NCBI RefSeq assembly: GCF_006171285.1
Contig: NZ_CP040889.1
Span: 2,232,001-2,296,000 of the forward strand
Length of the DNA: 64,000 bases
From: Leclercia adecarboxylata
GTDB lineage: Bacteria; Pseudomonadota; Gammaproteobacteria; Enterobacterales; Enterobacteriaceae
Direction: 5' to 3'
A model generated the notes under the pieces. The model saw nothing but the letters and a program-made list of their open reading frames with translations, was not told the DNA's origin and searched no databases. Numbering within the stretch: position 1 is the stretch's first letter; each line of letters opens with the position of its first letter. The position numbers and the translations under genes are program-made. Below, in pieces: positions 9,898 to 19,656 of the stretch.

Positions 9898-11220
9898 ATG
9901 CAAGCTTATTTCGATCAACTCGAGCGCGTTCGTTATGAAGGCCCGAAATCCTCTAATCCTTTAGCGTTTCGTCATTACAACCCGGACGAGCTGGTGCTGG
10001 GCAAGCGCATGGAAGATCACCTGCGTTTCGCTGCCTGCTACTGGCACACCTTCTGCTGGAACGGTGCCGACATGTTTGGCGCGGGCTCGTTCGACCGTCC
10101 ATGGCAGCAGCCAGGCGAAGCGCTGGAGCTGGCGAAACGTAAAGCGGATGTCGCCTTTGAGTTCTTCCATAAGCTGAACGTGCCTTACTACTGCTTCCAC
10201 GACGTGGACGTCTCACCGGAAGGCGCATCGCTGAAAGAGTATCTGAATAACTTTGCGCAGATGGTCGATGTGCTGGGCGAAAAACAGCAGCAGAGCGGCG
10301 TGAAGCTGCTGTGGGGTACCGCCAACTGCTTTACCCATCCACGCTATGGTGCAGGCGCTGCCACTAACCCGGACCCGGAAGTGTTCAGCTGGGCGGCCAC
10401 CCAGGTGGTGACGGCGATGAACGCCACCCACAAGCTGGGCGGTGAAAACTACGTGCTGTGGGGCGGACGTGAAGGTTACGAAACGCTGCTGAACACCGAC
10501 TTGCGCCAGGAGCGTGAGCAGATTGGCCGCTTCATGCAGATGGTGGTGGAGCATAAACACAAGATCGGTTTCCAGGGCACGCTGCTGATCGAGCCGAAAC
10601 CGCAGGAGCCGACCAAGCATCAGTACGACTACGACGTGGCGACGGTGTACGGCTTCCTGAAGCAGTTCGGGCTGGAAAAAGAGATCAAAGTGAATATCGA
10701 AGCCAACCACGCGACCCTGGCTGGTCACTCGTTCCATCACGAGATCGCCTCCGCTATCGCGCTGGGCATTTTCGGCTCCGTGGATGCCAACCGCGGCGAT
10801 CCGCAGCTGGGCTGGGATACCGACCAGTTCCCGGTCAGCGTGGAAGAGAATGCGCTGGTGATGTACGAAATTATCAAAGCGGGCGGCTTTACCACCGGTG
10901 GCCTGAACTTTGACGCCAAAGTGCGTCGTCAGAGTACCGATAAGTACGATCTCTTCTATGGTCATATTGGGGCCATGGACACCATGGCGCTGTCGCTGAA
11001 AGTGGCTGCCCGCATGATTGAAGATGGTGAGCTGGATAAGCGCGTGGCGAAACGCTACGGCGGCTGGAACAGTGAGCTGGGCCAGCAAATTTTGAAAGGC
11101 CAGTTATCGCTTACCGAGCTGGCGAAGTACGCTGAACAGCATAACCTGGCGCCGCAGCACCAGAGCGGTCATCAGGAGCTGCTGGAAAACCTGGTGAATC
11201 ATTACCTGTTTGATAAGTAA
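9898..11220 (+). CDS. xylA: D-xylose isomerase XylA
   Basis: Converts D-xylose to D-xylulose in the cytoplasm with two divalent metal ions (Mg, Mn or Co). The chosen ATG at 9898 gives 440 residues beginning [15 protein letters not shown], the E. coli length, with GGAG eight bases upstream. An in-frame ATG at 9886 would put that ribosome site inside the gene. The catalytic pair H101 and D104 is in [10 protein letters not shown]. Metal-binding segments are recognisable as [28 protein letters not shown] and [19 protein letters not shown]. First gene of xylAB, which is activated by XylR and CRP. Confidence 0.98.
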   Translation: MQAYFDQLERVRYEGPKSSNPLAFRHYNPDELVLGKRMEDHLRFAACYWHTFCWNGADMFGAGSFDRPWQQPGEALELAKRKADVAFEFFHKLNVPYYCFHDVDVSPEGASLKEYLNNFAQMVDVLGEKQQQSGVKLLWGTANCFTHPRYGAGAATNPDPEVFSWAATQVVTAMNATHKLGGENYVLWGGREGYETLLNTDLRQEREQIGRFMQMVVEHKHKIGFQGTLLIEPKPQEPTKHQYDYDVATVYGFLKQFGLEKEIKVNIEANHATLAGHSFHHEIASAIALGIFGSVDANRGDPQLGWDTDQFPVSVEENALVMYEIIKAGGFTTGGLNFDAKVRRQSTDKYDLFYGHIGAMDTMALSLKVAARMIEDGELDKRVAKRYGGWNSELGQQILKGQLSLTELAKYAEQHNLAPQHQSGHQELLENLVNHYLFDK

Positions 11221-11227
11221 TAGGTAT

Positions 11228-11259
11228 TGCCGGGCGGCGCTTCGCTTGCCCGGCCTACA
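11228..11259. repeat. REP element between xylA and xylB
   Basis: The imperfect palindrome GCCGGGCGGCGCTTCGCTTG followed by CCCGGCCTAC is a typical enterobacterial REP unit. It sits between two genes of one operon, where such hairpins often protect the upstream message from 3' exonucleases. Confidence 0.85.
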
Positions 11260-11279
11260 TTTTTTAAGGAGCCCAGGGC

Positions 11280-12734
11280 ATGTATATCGGGATCGATCTT
11301 GGCACGTCGGGTGTGAAAGCCATTCTGTTAAATGAACAGGGCGAGGTGCTGGCAACGCAAACAGAAAAACTGCACGTTTCACGGCCACATCCGCTCTGGT
11401 CTGAACAGGATCCTGAAGCCTGGTGGCTGGCCACGGATCGCGCCCTGAAAGCGCTTGGCGAGAAACACTCCCTGCGCGAAGTGAAAGCGCTGGGGATTGC
11501 CGGACAGATGCATGGCGCCACGCTGCTGGATAAGGACAACCGCGTCCTGCGCCCGGCGATTCTATGGAACGATGGCCGCTGCGCTGAAGAGTGCGCCCTG
11601 CTGGAAGAGCGGGTGCCGACCTCGCGTGAGATCACCGGCAACCTGATGATGCCGGGCTTTACCGCCCCGAAATTGCTGTGGGTCCAGCGTCATGAACCCG
11701 AGATTTTTAGCCAGGTGGCGAAGGTGCTGCTGCCAAAAGATTATCTGCGTCTGCGTATCACCGGCGAGTACGCCAGCGATATGTCCGATGCCGCAGGCAC
11801 GATGTGGCTCGACGTGGCAAAACGCGACTGGAGCGAGACGATGCTCGAAGCCTGCCATCTCACCCGCGACCATATGCCCGCGCTGTTCGAAGGCTGTGAG
11901 AAGACCGGTACGCTGCTGCCGTCGGTGGCTGAACAGTGGAATATGCCCGCCGTTCCGGTCGTGGCCGGTGGCGGAGATAACGCTGCGGGCGCGGTTGGCG
12001 TGGGCATGGCCGATGCCGGACAGGCGATGCTGTCGCTGGGCACCTCCGGCGTCTATTTCGCCGTGAGCGACGGCTATCGCAGTAATCCTGACAGCGCGGT
12101 ACACAGCTTCTGCCATGCGTTGCCGGGGAAATGGCATCTGATGTCGGTGATGCTCAGCGCGGCGTCCTGTCTGGACTGGGCGGCTAAGCTGACCGGGCTA
12201 GAGAGCGTGCCGGCTCTGCTCGATGCCGCGCAGCAGGCCGATGAAAACGCGGGTACCCTCTGGTTCCTGCCTTATCTTTCCGGCGAGCGCACGCCGCATA
12301 ACAACCCCCAGGCAAAAGGGGTATTTTTTGGCTTAACCCATCAGCACGGCCCGGCCGAACTGGCGCGCGCCGTCCTCGAAGGGGTGGGCTATGCGTTGGC
12401 CGATGGCATGGATGTGGTGCATGAGTGCGGGCTACAGCCGACCAGCATTACGCTGATTGGCGGGGGGGCACGCAGCCCTTACTGGCGGCAGATGCTCGCG
12501 GATATCAGCGGGCAGAAGCTGGATTACCGTACCGGCGGGGATGTCGGGCCTGCGCTCGGAGCTGCACGTCTGGCGCAGATTGCGATGAATCCGGGTAAGC
12601 CGCTGTCAGAGCTGTTGCCACAGCTGGCGCTGGAACAGCAGCACACCCCGGACCCGGTCAGGCATGCTCGCTATGCCGAACGTCGCGAAGTGTTCCGCAA
12701 GATCTATCAGCAGCTTCTGCCACTGATGTCGTGA
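11280..12734 (+). CDS. xylB: xylulokinase XylB
   Basis: FGGY-family carbohydrate kinase that phosphorylates D-xylulose to xylulose 5-phosphate, feeding the pentose phosphate pathway. The 484 residues match E. coli. The N-terminal actin-like fold begins IGIDLGTSGVKA with D6, and the catalytic base is D233 in AGGGDNAAGAVGVG. The C-terminal ATP-binding half carries LIGGGARSPYWRQ. AAGGAG lies 8 bases before the ATG. It follows xylA after a 59-bp spacer containing a REP hairpin. Confidence 0.97.
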   Translation: MYIGIDLGTSGVKAILLNEQGEVLATQTEKLHVSRPHPLWSEQDPEAWWLATDRALKALGEKHSLREVKALGIAGQMHGATLLDKDNRVLRPAILWNDGRCAEECALLEERVPTSREITGNLMMPGFTAPKLLWVQRHEPEIFSQVAKVLLPKDYLRLRITGEYASDMSDAAGTMWLDVAKRDWSETMLEACHLTRDHMPALFEGCEKTGTLLPSVAEQWNMPAVPVVAGGGDNAAGAVGVGMADAGQAMLSLGTSGVYFAVSDGYRSNPDSAVHSFCHALPGKWHLMSVMLSAASCLDWAAKLTGLESVPALLDAAQQADENAGTLWFLPYLSGERTPHNNPQAKGVFFGLTHQHGPAELARAVLEGVGYALADGMDVVHECGLQPTSITLIGGGARSPYWRQMLADISGQKLDYRTGGDVGPALGAARLAQIAMNPGKPLSELLPQLALEQQHTPDPVRHARYAERREVFRKIYQQLLPLMS

Positions 12735-12740
12735 AACAGC

Positions 12741-12834
12741 GCCGGGTGGCGGCTTCGCCTTACCCGGCCTACGATCGTTGCTTGCCCGGCAAGCGAGGTT
12801 TTGTAGGCCCGGCAAGCGAAGCGCCGCCGGGCAA
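12741..12834. repeat. REP pair (BIME-like) after xylB
   Basis: Two REP units in opposite orientation (about 12741-12773 and 12803-12834) are joined by a short spacer that repeats the TGCCCGGCAAGCG core. They fill the gap between the convergent genes xylB and wecH, and no other terminator is evident. In E. coli this position holds yiaB and yiaA. Confidence 0.8.
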
Positions 12835-12845
12835 GCAGGCCGCAT

Positions 12846-13841
12846 CTAACTGACAAACCTGCGCGTATCAATCCGCTGCAGCAGCATCGACAGCAGCAGG
12901 CTAACCGCCACCGTAATCGAGAAGATCCAGACGATATCTAACAGCGGCCAGCTTTTTAACTCCACGCCACGGGTGCGCAGGGCGTGGATCACCAGCGCAT
13001 GAAAACCGTAGATCCCAAGCGAGTTACGTGAAATTAACCCCAGCAGCGGCAGCGGGCGTGTATTCAGGGTGTTTTTCACCAGCGTGAACAGCGAAACGGC
13101 GCAGATAAAGACCATCGGGCCGCAGTAGAGATACCAGGTGTCAGCGAAGGTGCCGCGCCACTGCAGTTCATGCAGCGTACCGCGGGAGATAACGGCGACC
13201 GCAGCAATAAACAGGGCGGCGCAAAGAACATTCATCCAGCGTCTGCGGGTATCCATCATGCCCAGCGCGCGGCCCAGCATGCCGTAAAGCACGTAATAAA
13301 AGGTGTCGCCGTTGATATAGAGATTGATCGGCAGCCACTCAAATCCGCCAATTTTTTGCGAGACCGTGTTGGGATTTGCCACGATGCCGATAACGATCAT
13401 TAGCGCCAACAGCATTTTGCCGCTCGCGCTTTTTACCTGCAGCAGCGGGGAGAGCAGGTAAATCACGATAATGGCGAAGAAAAACCACAGGTGATAGAAC
13501 ACCGGTTTTTGCAGCAGGTATTTCAGCGACAGCTCGCTGTTAATGGACGTGAACAGCACGATATAGAGAAACGCCACGGTGCTGTAAAACAGCAGACAGA
13601 GGGCGATACGTAAAAAGTGGCGCGGCTGCGCGCTCCGTTCGCCAAAAAAGAGATAGCCGGAGATCATGAAAAACAGCGGTACGCTCACACGCGAGGCAGA
13701 GTTGAGAACGTTGGCAACATCCCAGTTAACGAGGCTGATGCTCGGGGCATTAGTAATGTACCAGGTGGTGGTATGGATCATTACCACCATCAAACAGGCG
13801 ATCCCCCGCAAATTATCAATCCAGTTAATTTTGTCCTGCAT
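12846..13841 (-). CDS. wecH: O-acetyltransferase WecH (enterobacterial common antigen)
   Basis: Acyltransferase family 3 membrane protein that O-acetylates GlcNAc residues of enterobacterial common antigen in E. coli. Its 331 residues equal the E. coli protein (YiaH). It has about ten membrane segments, and the family motif is near the N-terminus ([16 protein letters not shown], residues 9-24). The conserved histidine is at residue 22 (VMIHTT). Monocistronic, convergent with xylB; it faces ysaB divergently across 183 bp. Confidence 0.92.
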   Translation of the reverse strand: MQDKINWIDNLRGIACLMVVMIHTTTWYITNAPSISLVNWDVANVLNSASRVSVPLFFMISGYLFFGERSAQPRHFLRIALCLLFYSTVAFLYIVLFTSINSELSLKYLLQKPVFYHLWFFFAIIVIYLLSPLLQVKSASGKMLLALMIVIGIVANPNTVSQKIGGFEWLPINLYINGDTFYYVLYGMLGRALGMMDTRRRWMNVLCAALFIAAVAVISRGTLHELQWRGTFADTWYLYCGPMVFICAVSLFTLVKNTLNTRPLPLLGLISRNSLGIYGFHALVIHALRTRGVELKSWPLLDIVWIFSITVAVSLLLSMLLQRIDTRRFVS

Positions 13842-14024
13842 CCATCCCTCTGTTTACGCATTAAAAAGAGTCTGACCGTGATATTGATTCAGACGCTCGT
13901 TGGAAAATTCTGAGTTTGCATCGTCCTGCTTGTGCCGGAACGGTGAGATTCGCAGAATGCCGGGCCATACTCTATAAAGTTTAGATATTAAAAATAACAG
14001 CCACAGCACAGGGCGGTAATATAA

Positions 14025-14327
14025 ATGATGATACGCGCGATGTTGCTTCTGCTTCCGGCGTTACTGGCCGGTTGCGCGGCTCAGGAGACGTCCCCGGCGC
14101 AAAAAGCGCAAACCAAAAAAGTCAGTCCGGTGCGTTCGCTGGATATGGAACAGCTGTGTAAGGATCGGGCGGCGCAGCGCTACAATACCGGCGCGCAAAA
14201 GATAGACGTCACTGCCTTCGAGCAGTTTCAGGGCAGCTATGAAATGCAGGGCTTTACTGCCCGCAATGAGAGTTTCATCTGTTCTTTCGACGCAGACGGC
14301 CATTTTTTACACCTTTCGATGCGTTAA
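14025..14327 (+). CDS. ysaB: small outer-membrane lipoprotein YsaB
   Basis: Uncharacterised lipoprotein of 100 residues. It has a signal peptide with lipobox LLAGC, the lipidated Cys at about residue 17. The second half is highly similar to E. coli YsaB (QKIDVTAFEQFQGSYEM and SFDADGHFLHLSMR). Two consecutive ATGs occur at 14025 and 14028; either could start. It lies between wecH and glyQ as in E. coli. No function is known to me. Confidence 0.85.
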   Translation: MMIRAMLLLLPALLAGCAAQETSPAQKAQTKKVSPVRSLDMEQLCKDRAAQRYNTGAQKIDVTAFEQFQGSYEMQGFTARNESFICSFDADGHFLHLSMR

Positions 14328-14486
14328 TAGCGCCGCGTAACGAGCTGGCTGCGTCTGCAGGGCGCTGTCAGCTATGCTTATTTCCCAATTTTCCCTAAAC
14401 AACCCCGTTTCGTACTGTATATCTTGCACTCAGCGGGTATACTGAACCCTTCCATTTAAAACCACACGTATCCAGCACGAAATCCT

Positions 14487-15398
14487 ATGCAAAAGTTTGA
14501 TACTAAGACCTTCCAGGGCCTGATCCTGACCTTACAGGATTACTGGGCTCGCCAGGGCTGCACCATCGTTCAACCATTGGACATGGAAGTGGGCGCCGGC
14601 ACCTCACACCCGATGACCAGCCTGCGTGCACTGGGGCCAGAGCCGATGGCAACCGCCTATGTACAGCCATCCCGCCGCCCGACCGATGGTCGCTACGGTG
14701 AAAACCCGAACCGCTTACAGCACTACTATCAGTTCCAGGTGGTGATTAAGCCGTCTCCGGACAATATTCAGGAGTTGTACCTCGGGTCGCTGAAAGAGCT
14801 GGGTATGGATCCGACCATTCACGACATTCGTTTCGTGGAAGATAACTGGGAAAACCCGACGCTGGGTGCCTGGGGTCTGGGTTGGGAAGTGTGGCTGAAC
14901 GGTATGGAAGTGACGCAGTTCACCTACTTCCAGCAGGTTGGCGGTCTTGAATGTAAACCGATCACCGGTGAAATCACCTACGGTCTGGAACGTCTGGCCA
15001 TGTACATTCAGGGCGTAGACAGCGTTTACGACCTGGTCTGGAGCGACGGCCCGCTGGGTAAAACCACCTACGGCGACGTGTTCCATCAGAACGAAGTGGA
15101 GCAATCCACCTATAACTTCGAATACGCGGACGTGGACTTCCTGTTCACCTGCTTCGAGCAGTACGAGAAAGAAGCCCAGCAGCTGCTGGCGCTGGAAACT
15201 CCACTGCCGCTGCCAGCCTACGAGCGTATTCTGAAGGCCGCCCACAGCTTCAACCTGCTGGACGCCCGTAAAGCGATCTCTGTCACTGAACGTCAGCGCT
15301 ACATTCTGCGTATTCGTACCCTGACCAAAGCCGTTGCAGAAGCTTACTACGCGTCCCGTGAAGCCCTTGGCTTCCCGATGTGCAACCGAAACAAATAA
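14487..15398 (+). CDS. glyQ: glycyl-tRNA synthetase alpha subunit
   Basis: Catalytic subunit of the bacterial alpha2-beta2 glycyl-tRNA synthetase (class IIc), charging tRNA-Gly in the cytoplasm. The 303 residues match E. coli. Motif regions [20 protein letters not shown] and [17 protein letters not shown], which form the ATP and glycine pocket, are intact. It is followed after 9 bp by glyS. A TATACT at 14438-14443 could be its -10, but I found no convincing -35. Confidence 0.98.
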   Translation: MQKFDTKTFQGLILTLQDYWARQGCTIVQPLDMEVGAGTSHPMTSLRALGPEPMATAYVQPSRRPTDGRYGENPNRLQHYYQFQVVIKPSPDNIQELYLGSLKELGMDPTIHDIRFVEDNWENPTLGAWGLGWEVWLNGMEVTQFTYFQQVGGLECKPITGEITYGLERLAMYIQGVDSVYDLVWSDGPLGKTTYGDVFHQNEVEQSTYNFEYADVDFLFTCFEQYEKEAQQLLALETPLPLPAYERILKAAHSFNLLDARKAISVTERQRYILRIRTLTKAVAEAYYASREALGFPMCNRNK

Positions 15399-15407
15399 GA
15401 GGCGGCC

Positions 15408-17477
15408 ATGTCTGAGAAAACTTTCCTGGTGGAAATCGGCACCGAAGAGCTGCCACCAAAAGCCCTGCGCAGCCTGGCGGAATCCTTTGCTGCGAACGTC
15501 ACCGCGGAGCTGGACAATGCTGGCCTCGCACACGGCAAAATTGAATGGTTTGCTGCTCCGCGTCGTCTGGCGCTGAAAGTGGCAAATCTGGCCGCTTCCC
15601 AGCCCGATCGCGAAGTAGAAAAGCGCGGCCCGGCGATTGCCCAGGCGTTTGACGCCGAAGGTAAACCGAGCAAAGCGGCAGAAGGCTGGGCGCGTGGCTG
15701 CGGGATCACCGTTGACCAGGCCGAGCGTCTGACCACCGACAAAGGCGAATGGCTGCTCTATCGCGCCCACGTGAAAGGCGAAAGCGCAGAAGCGCTGCTG
15801 CCAAACATGATCGCCACATCGCTGGCGAAGCTGCCAATTCCAAAACTGATGCGCTGGGGCGCAAGCGACGTGCACTTCGTGCGTCCGGTTCACACCGTGA
15901 CCCTGCTGCTGGGTGATACCGTTATTCCTGCCACCATTCTGGGTGTCGCATCCGATCGCGTGATCCGCGGCCACCGCTTTATGGGCGAGCCGGAGTTCAC
16001 CATCGATAACGCCGATCAGTACCCTGAAATCCTGCTGGAACGCGGTAAAGTCATTGCTGACTACGAACAGCGTAAAGCCCGTATTAAAGCGGACGCGGAA
16101 GAAGCGGCACGTAAGATTGGCGGTAACGCTGACCTGAGCGACAGCCTGCTGGAAGAAGTGACCTCGCTGGTAGAGTGGCCAGTCGTGCTGACCGCGAAGT
16201 TCGAAGAGAAATTCCTCGCCGTTCCGGCCGAAGCGCTGGTTCACACCATGAAGGGCGACCAGAAGTACTTCCCGGTCTATGCTAACGACGGCAAGCTGCT
16301 GCCGAACTTCATCTTCGTGGCGAACATCGAATCCAAAGATCCGATCCAGATCATCTCCGGTAACGAGAAAGTGGTTCGCCCGCGTCTGGCGGATGCGGAG
16401 TTCTTCTTTAATACCGACCGTAAAAAGCGCCTGGAAGATCACCTCCCGCGCCTGCAGACCGTGCTGTTCCAGCAACAGCTGGGAACGCTGCGCGACAAGA
16501 CCGATCGTATCGCGGAGCTGTCCGGCTGGATCGCCCGTGAAATCGGGGCTGACGTTAACCACGCTACCCGCGCAGGCCTGCTCTCCAAGTGCGACCTGAT
16601 GACCAACATGGTGTTCGAATTTACCGACACCCAGGGTGTGATGGGCATGCACTACGCGCGTCACGATGGCGAAGCGGAAGACGTCGCCGTGGCCCTGAAT
16701 GAGCAGTATCAGCCGCGCTTTGCCGGTGACGATCTGCCGTCCAACCCGGTTGCCTGTGCGGTGGCGATTGCCGATAAGATGGACACCCTGGCGGGTATCT
16801 TCGGTATCGGACAGCATCCGAAAGGCGACAAAGACCCGTTCGCGCTGCGTCGTGCTGCGCTGGGCGTGCTGCGTATCATCGTTGAGAAGAACCTGAACCT
16901 GGATCTGCAGACCCTGACTGAAGAAGCGGTGCGTCTGTACGGTGAGAAGCTGACCAACGCCAGGGTGGTGGATGACGTCATCGACTTTATGCTGGGCCGT
17001 TTCCGTGCCTGGTATCAGGACGAAGGCTATACCGTCGACACCATTCAGGCCGTTCTGGCGCGTCGTCCGACCCGTCCGGCAGACTTCGATGCACGTATGA
17101 AGGCGGTGTCCCACTTCCGTACCCTGGAAGCGGCATCGGCGCTGGCTGCGGCCAACAAGCGTGTCTCCAACATCCTGGCCAAGTCCGATGAGAAGCTGAA
17201 CGAGCGCGTTAACGCCGCGACGCTGAAAGAGCCGGAAGAGATCGCCCTGGCGATGCAGGTTGTGGTGCTGCGCGACAAGCTGGAGCCGGTCTTCGCGGAA
17301 GGTCGCTACCAGGAAGCGCTGGTGGAACTGGCCGAACTGCGTGATGTCATCGACGCCTTCTTCGAGAAAGTGATGGTAAACGTAGAGGATAAAGATCTGC
17401 GTATTAACCGTCTCTCCATGCTCGAAAAACTGCGCGAGCTGTTCCTGCGCGTGGCGGATATTTCGCTGCTGCAGTAA
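15408..17477 (+). CDS. glyS: glycyl-tRNA synthetase beta subunit
   Basis: Large subunit (689 residues, E. coli length) of glycyl-tRNA synthetase. It binds tRNA and contains an HD-like domain ([18 protein letters not shown] region) and a C-terminal DALR-type anticodon-binding domain ([20 protein letters not shown]). It starts [20 protein letters not shown], with GAGGCGG just upstream. It is co-transcribed with glyQ; the pair ends at a REP unit and a strong terminator. Confidence 0.98.
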   Translation: MSEKTFLVEIGTEELPPKALRSLAESFAANVTAELDNAGLAHGKIEWFAAPRRLALKVANLAASQPDREVEKRGPAIAQAFDAEGKPSKAAEGWARGCGITVDQAERLTTDKGEWLLYRAHVKGESAEALLPNMIATSLAKLPIPKLMRWGASDVHFVRPVHTVTLLLGDTVIPATILGVASDRVIRGHRFMGEPEFTIDNADQYPEILLERGKVIADYEQRKARIKADAEEAARKIGGNADLSDSLLEEVTSLVEWPVVLTAKFEEKFLAVPAEALVHTMKGDQKYFPVYANDGKLLPNFIFVANIESKDPIQIISGNEKVVRPRLADAEFFFNTDRKKRLEDHLPRLQTVLFQQQLGTLRDKTDRIAELSGWIAREIGADVNHATRAGLLSKCDLMTNMVFEFTDTQGVMGMHYARHDGEAEDVAVALNEQYQPRFAGDDLPSNPVACAVAIADKMDTLAGIFGIGQHPKGDKDPFALRRAALGVLRIIVEKNLNLDLQTLTEEAVRLYGEKLTNARVVDDVIDFMLGRFRAWYQDEGYTVDTIQAVLARRPTRPADFDARMKAVSHFRTLEAASALAAANKRVSNILAKSDEKLNERVNAATLKEPEEIALAMQVVVLRDKLEPVFAEGRYQEALVELAELRDVIDAFFEKVMVNVEDKDLRINRLSMLEKLRELFLRVADISLLQ

Positions 17478-17485
17478 GGTGCGAA

Positions 17486-17518
17486 TGCCCGGCGGCGCTA
17501 TGCCTGCACGGGCCTACA
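17486..17518. repeat. REP element after glyS
   Basis: A single REP unit (TGCCCGGCGGCGC ... GGGCCTACA) lies between the glyS stop codon and its terminator. Confidence 0.75.
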
Positions 17519-17525
17519 GATGCTT

Positions 17526-17549
17526 AAACCCGCTTCGGCGGGTTTTTTT
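17526..17549 (+). terminator. glyQS intrinsic terminator
   Basis: Stem AAACCCGC / GCGGGTTT with a TTCG tetraloop, followed by a run of T. Confidence 0.9.
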
Positions 17550-17553
17550 ATGG

Positions 17554-17583
17554 TTGAAACGGTCAATAAAAAACCGTTATTCT
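17554..17583 (+). promoter_or_regulatory. predicted promoter of the ABC-F gene
   Basis: TTGAAA (17554-17559) and TATTCT (17578-17583) are separated by 18 bp. The spacer is bounded by an inverted repeat AACGGT / ACCGTT that could be an operator. Transcription from about 17590 would give a ~120-nt leader that contains two very short reading frames. Confidence 0.45.
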
Positions 17584-17623
17584 GGTCCCCGTTAACTTTC
17601 TCTCCCTGGAGCGCCCCCCAAAA

Positions 17624-17661
17624 ATGAACAACCACGACTGATGAATTTCGATCCTTGCTAA
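17624..17661 (+). CDS. two overlapping mini reading frames in the ABC-F leader
   Basis: ATG at 17624 opens a 5-codon frame (MNNHD, stop 17639-17641). The stop overlaps, as TGATG, the ATG of a second 6-codon frame (MNFDPC, 17641-17661). A GGAG lies 12 bases before the first ATG. Many ABC-F resistance genes are controlled by translation of short leader peptides, so these may be leader peptides. I have no conservation evidence and chance occurrence is possible. Confidence 0.35.
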
Positions 17662-17709
17662 ACGCCACCGCGTCGGCAGGGGATGTTTTGATTTCATTCA
17701 GGAGTGCTT

Positions 17710-19329
17710 ATGGCTCATTTTGCGCAGTCCCCTTCTTTTATTTTGCATCAGGTCACCTGCCAGTTTCCGACAGGCGATACCCTTTTTGGTCCGCTGAATT
17801 TATCACTTGAGCCGGCGCTGTGCGCGCTGGTGGGCCGTAACGGCAGCGGCAAGACCCGTCTCCTGCGTCTGCTGGCCGGTCTGGACACACCCGCCAGCGG
17901 CCATATCGAACGCTTCGGCACGCACAGCTATGTGGCGCAACAGCACGATATCTCCCCGCACACCACGCTGGCGCAACTGCTTGGCTACGAGGCTATCTTC
18001 GCGGCCCGCAAACGCATCGACAGCGGGGAGTATCTGCCTGAGGATCTGGAGTGCCTGGACGGTTACTGGGACTTAGCCGAACGGCTGAGCGAGGCATTTA
18101 TCAGTGCCGGACTTCCGGCGTTTGAGCCCGACAGGCTGGCCTCTGAACTGAGCGGCGGCGAGCGGGTCCGCGCTCTGCTGTGCGGCGCGTTTACGGCGAA
18201 TGCGGATTATCTTCTGCTGGATGAGCCCACCAACCACCTCGACCGGCAGGGGCGGGCGTGGTTTTACGCCCAGCTTGCCCGGCAGACCGGCGGCGTGCTG
18301 ATCGCGTCACACGATCGTGAGTTGCTGACTCAGGTGCCGCGCATTCTGGAACTCAGCGCGTCCGGTTTGCACAGCTACGGCGGAAACTACGCGGACTATC
18401 AGCGCCAGCGGAATGCGGAGCAGCAGGCCGCCCGCGCGGCGCTGGAGCATGCAACGACCGAGCGTAAACGCACCCGCGCACGTCAGCAAAAGGAGCATGA
18501 CGACAGCCTGCGCCGTTCGGCGAAAACCCTGCGTACGGTCGATACGCTCAATATCGCCTCCTTTGAGCGCGTCAAATATAAAGGGGCGGCAAAGGAGCGC
18601 CCGGGTGCGTGGCGCAAACAGCATCATGACCAGCAGGATGCGCTGAACGCGGCGGTTAACCAGGCGCGGGATCGGGTGGAGGAGGATAACCCGGTGATGT
18701 TTACCCTGCCGGGCAGCCAGATAGCAGAGGGCAAGCAGGTGCTGGTGCTTGAAGAGATGGTGCTGCAGCACGTCACGATGGCGCCGCTCAACTGGCGCAT
18801 GGATGGGCCGATGCGGGTGGCGTTGCGCGGGCCTAACGGCTGCGGGAAATCTACCCTGCTGAAAGCGATCCTCGGCGAGTGCCAGCCCATCGCCGGTTCC
18901 TGCCGGGTGTCGGTCAACGTGGCGTACCTCGACCAGCATTTATCCCAGCTGGATCTGACGCAATCCGTTATCTCCCATCTCAATCTGCATAACACGCCGC
19001 TGGAGGAGGGGGTACTGCGCAGTCGCCTGGCTCAGCTTCAACTGGGTGCCGATCGGGTTACGCTTCCGCTCTCAGCGCTCAGCGGCGGCGAGCGCTTAAA
19101 AGCGGCGCTGGCCTGCGTGCTGTGGCGGGAAGAGGCGACGCAGCTCCTGCTGCTTGATGAACCCACCAATCACCTGGATCTGGCATCCACAACGGCTATC
19201 GAGGCGGCGCTGGCAGGCTTTGCAGGCGCACTGCTGGTGGTGTCCCATGACGAGGCTTTTCTGGATGGATTGAAGCTGACGCATGAACTGGTGTGGCTGG
19301 ACGGGGAGTGGCGCGGTGAAAGACGGTAA
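17710..19329 (+). CDS. ABC-F family ATPase (ribosome-associated type, function unknown)
   Basis: A soluble protein of 539 residues with two ABC ATPase domains and no membrane segment, the ABC-F layout. Domain 1 has Walker A GRNGSGKT (42-49), signature LSGGE (147-151) and Walker B LLLDEPTNHLD (168-178). Domain 2 has GPNGCGKS (374-381), LSGGE (457-461) and LLDEPTNHLD (481-490). The linker, about 230-330, is rich in Arg, Lys, Glu and Gln, as in proteins that reach the ribosomal P-site tRNA. The ATG at 17710 has AGGAG five bases upstream; a GTG six bases earlier overlaps that site and is unlikely. E. coli K-12 has no gene here, and it is not Uup, EttA, YbiT or YheS by length and order. Whether it gives antibiotic protection or aids translation cannot be told from sequence. 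Confidence 0.9.
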   Translation: MAHFAQSPSFILHQVTCQFPTGDTLFGPLNLSLEPALCALVGRNGSGKTRLLRLLAGLDTPASGHIERFGTHSYVAQQHDISPHTTLAQLLGYEAIFAARKRIDSGEYLPEDLECLDGYWDLAERLSEAFISAGLPAFEPDRLASELSGGERVRALLCGAFTANADYLLLDEPTNHLDRQGRAWFYAQLARQTGGVLIASHDRELLTQVPRILELSASGLHSYGGNYADYQRQRNAEQQAARAALEHATTERKRTRARQQKEHDDSLRRSAKTLRTVDTLNIASFERVKYKGAAKERPGAWRKQHHDQQDALNAAVNQARDRVEEDNPVMFTLPGSQIAEGKQVLVLEEMVLQHVTMAPLNWRMDGPMRVALRGPNGCGKSTLLKAILGECQPIAGSCRVSVNVAYLDQHLSQLDLTQSVISHLNLHNTPLEEGVLRSRLAQLQLGADRVTLPLSALSGGERLKAALACVLWREEATQLLLLDEPTNHLDLASTTAIEAALAGFAGALLVVSHDEAFLDGLKLTHELVWLDGEWRGERR

Positions 19330-19336
19330 ACACAAA

Positions 19337-19354
19337 CCCCCGCAAATGCGGGGG
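19337..19354 (-). terminator. terminator between the ABC-F gene and yiaG
   Basis: A perfect 8-bp stem CCCCCGCA / TGCGGGGG with a 2-nt loop. On the minus strand it is followed by TTTGTGTTT, so it best serves yiaG. It is also the only hairpin after the convergent ABC-F gene. Confidence 0.7.
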
Positions 19355-19365
19355 CTAAATCAAAA

Positions 19366-19656
19366 CTATTCAGTCAACTGCTTGCGGAGTGCCGGGTTAG
19401 CCTGAATCAGACTCATCAGCTTCAGCTCGGTCATGGAGGGCTTCACTCTTTTCGATTCCCACTCCTGAACCATCGCTACGCTGACACCCATTGCTCGGGC
19501 GAAATCATCAGTTTTCATCCCTGTCCCTTTGCGTAAGCGCTCAAATTCCGTAAAGGGGTTAGACTTTTGCTTAAGGGCAACCGTCTGCGGTACATCTTTA
19601 AAAACAATCTGCTCCAGACTGCTTAACAGATCGAACATAGGATCTTTTAATTCCAT
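19366..19656 (-). CDS. yiaG: HTH-type transcriptional regulator YiaG
   Basis: A 96-residue Xre-family DNA-binding protein of unknown targets. The helix-turn-helix lies in the C-terminal half (KTDDFARAMGVSVAMVQEWE, about residues 48-67). The length and the N-terminal LLSSLEQIVFKD match E. coli YiaG. The fold resembles HigA-type antitoxins, but no toxin-like reading frame stands beside it, so I do not call a toxin-antitoxin pair. GAGGAG precedes the ATG. In E. coli it also lies near cspA. Confidence 0.88.
   Translation of the reverse strand: MELKDPMFDLLSSLEQIVFKDVPQTVALKQKSNPFTEFERLRKGTGMKTDDFARAMGVSVAMVQEWESKRVKPSMTELKLMSLIQANPALRKQLTE

Noticed and set aside
14715..17114. Very long open frame antisense to glyQ-glyS
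   Set aside because: Strong codon bias in highly expressed GC-rich genes leaves the opposite strand open. The translation is rich in His, Gln, Arg and Val with no recognisable family, and it runs through two well-supported genes.
19366..19656. HigA-like antitoxin of a toxin-antitoxin pair
   Set aside because: The protein matches the stand-alone regulator YiaG over its full length, and no small toxin gene flanks it.
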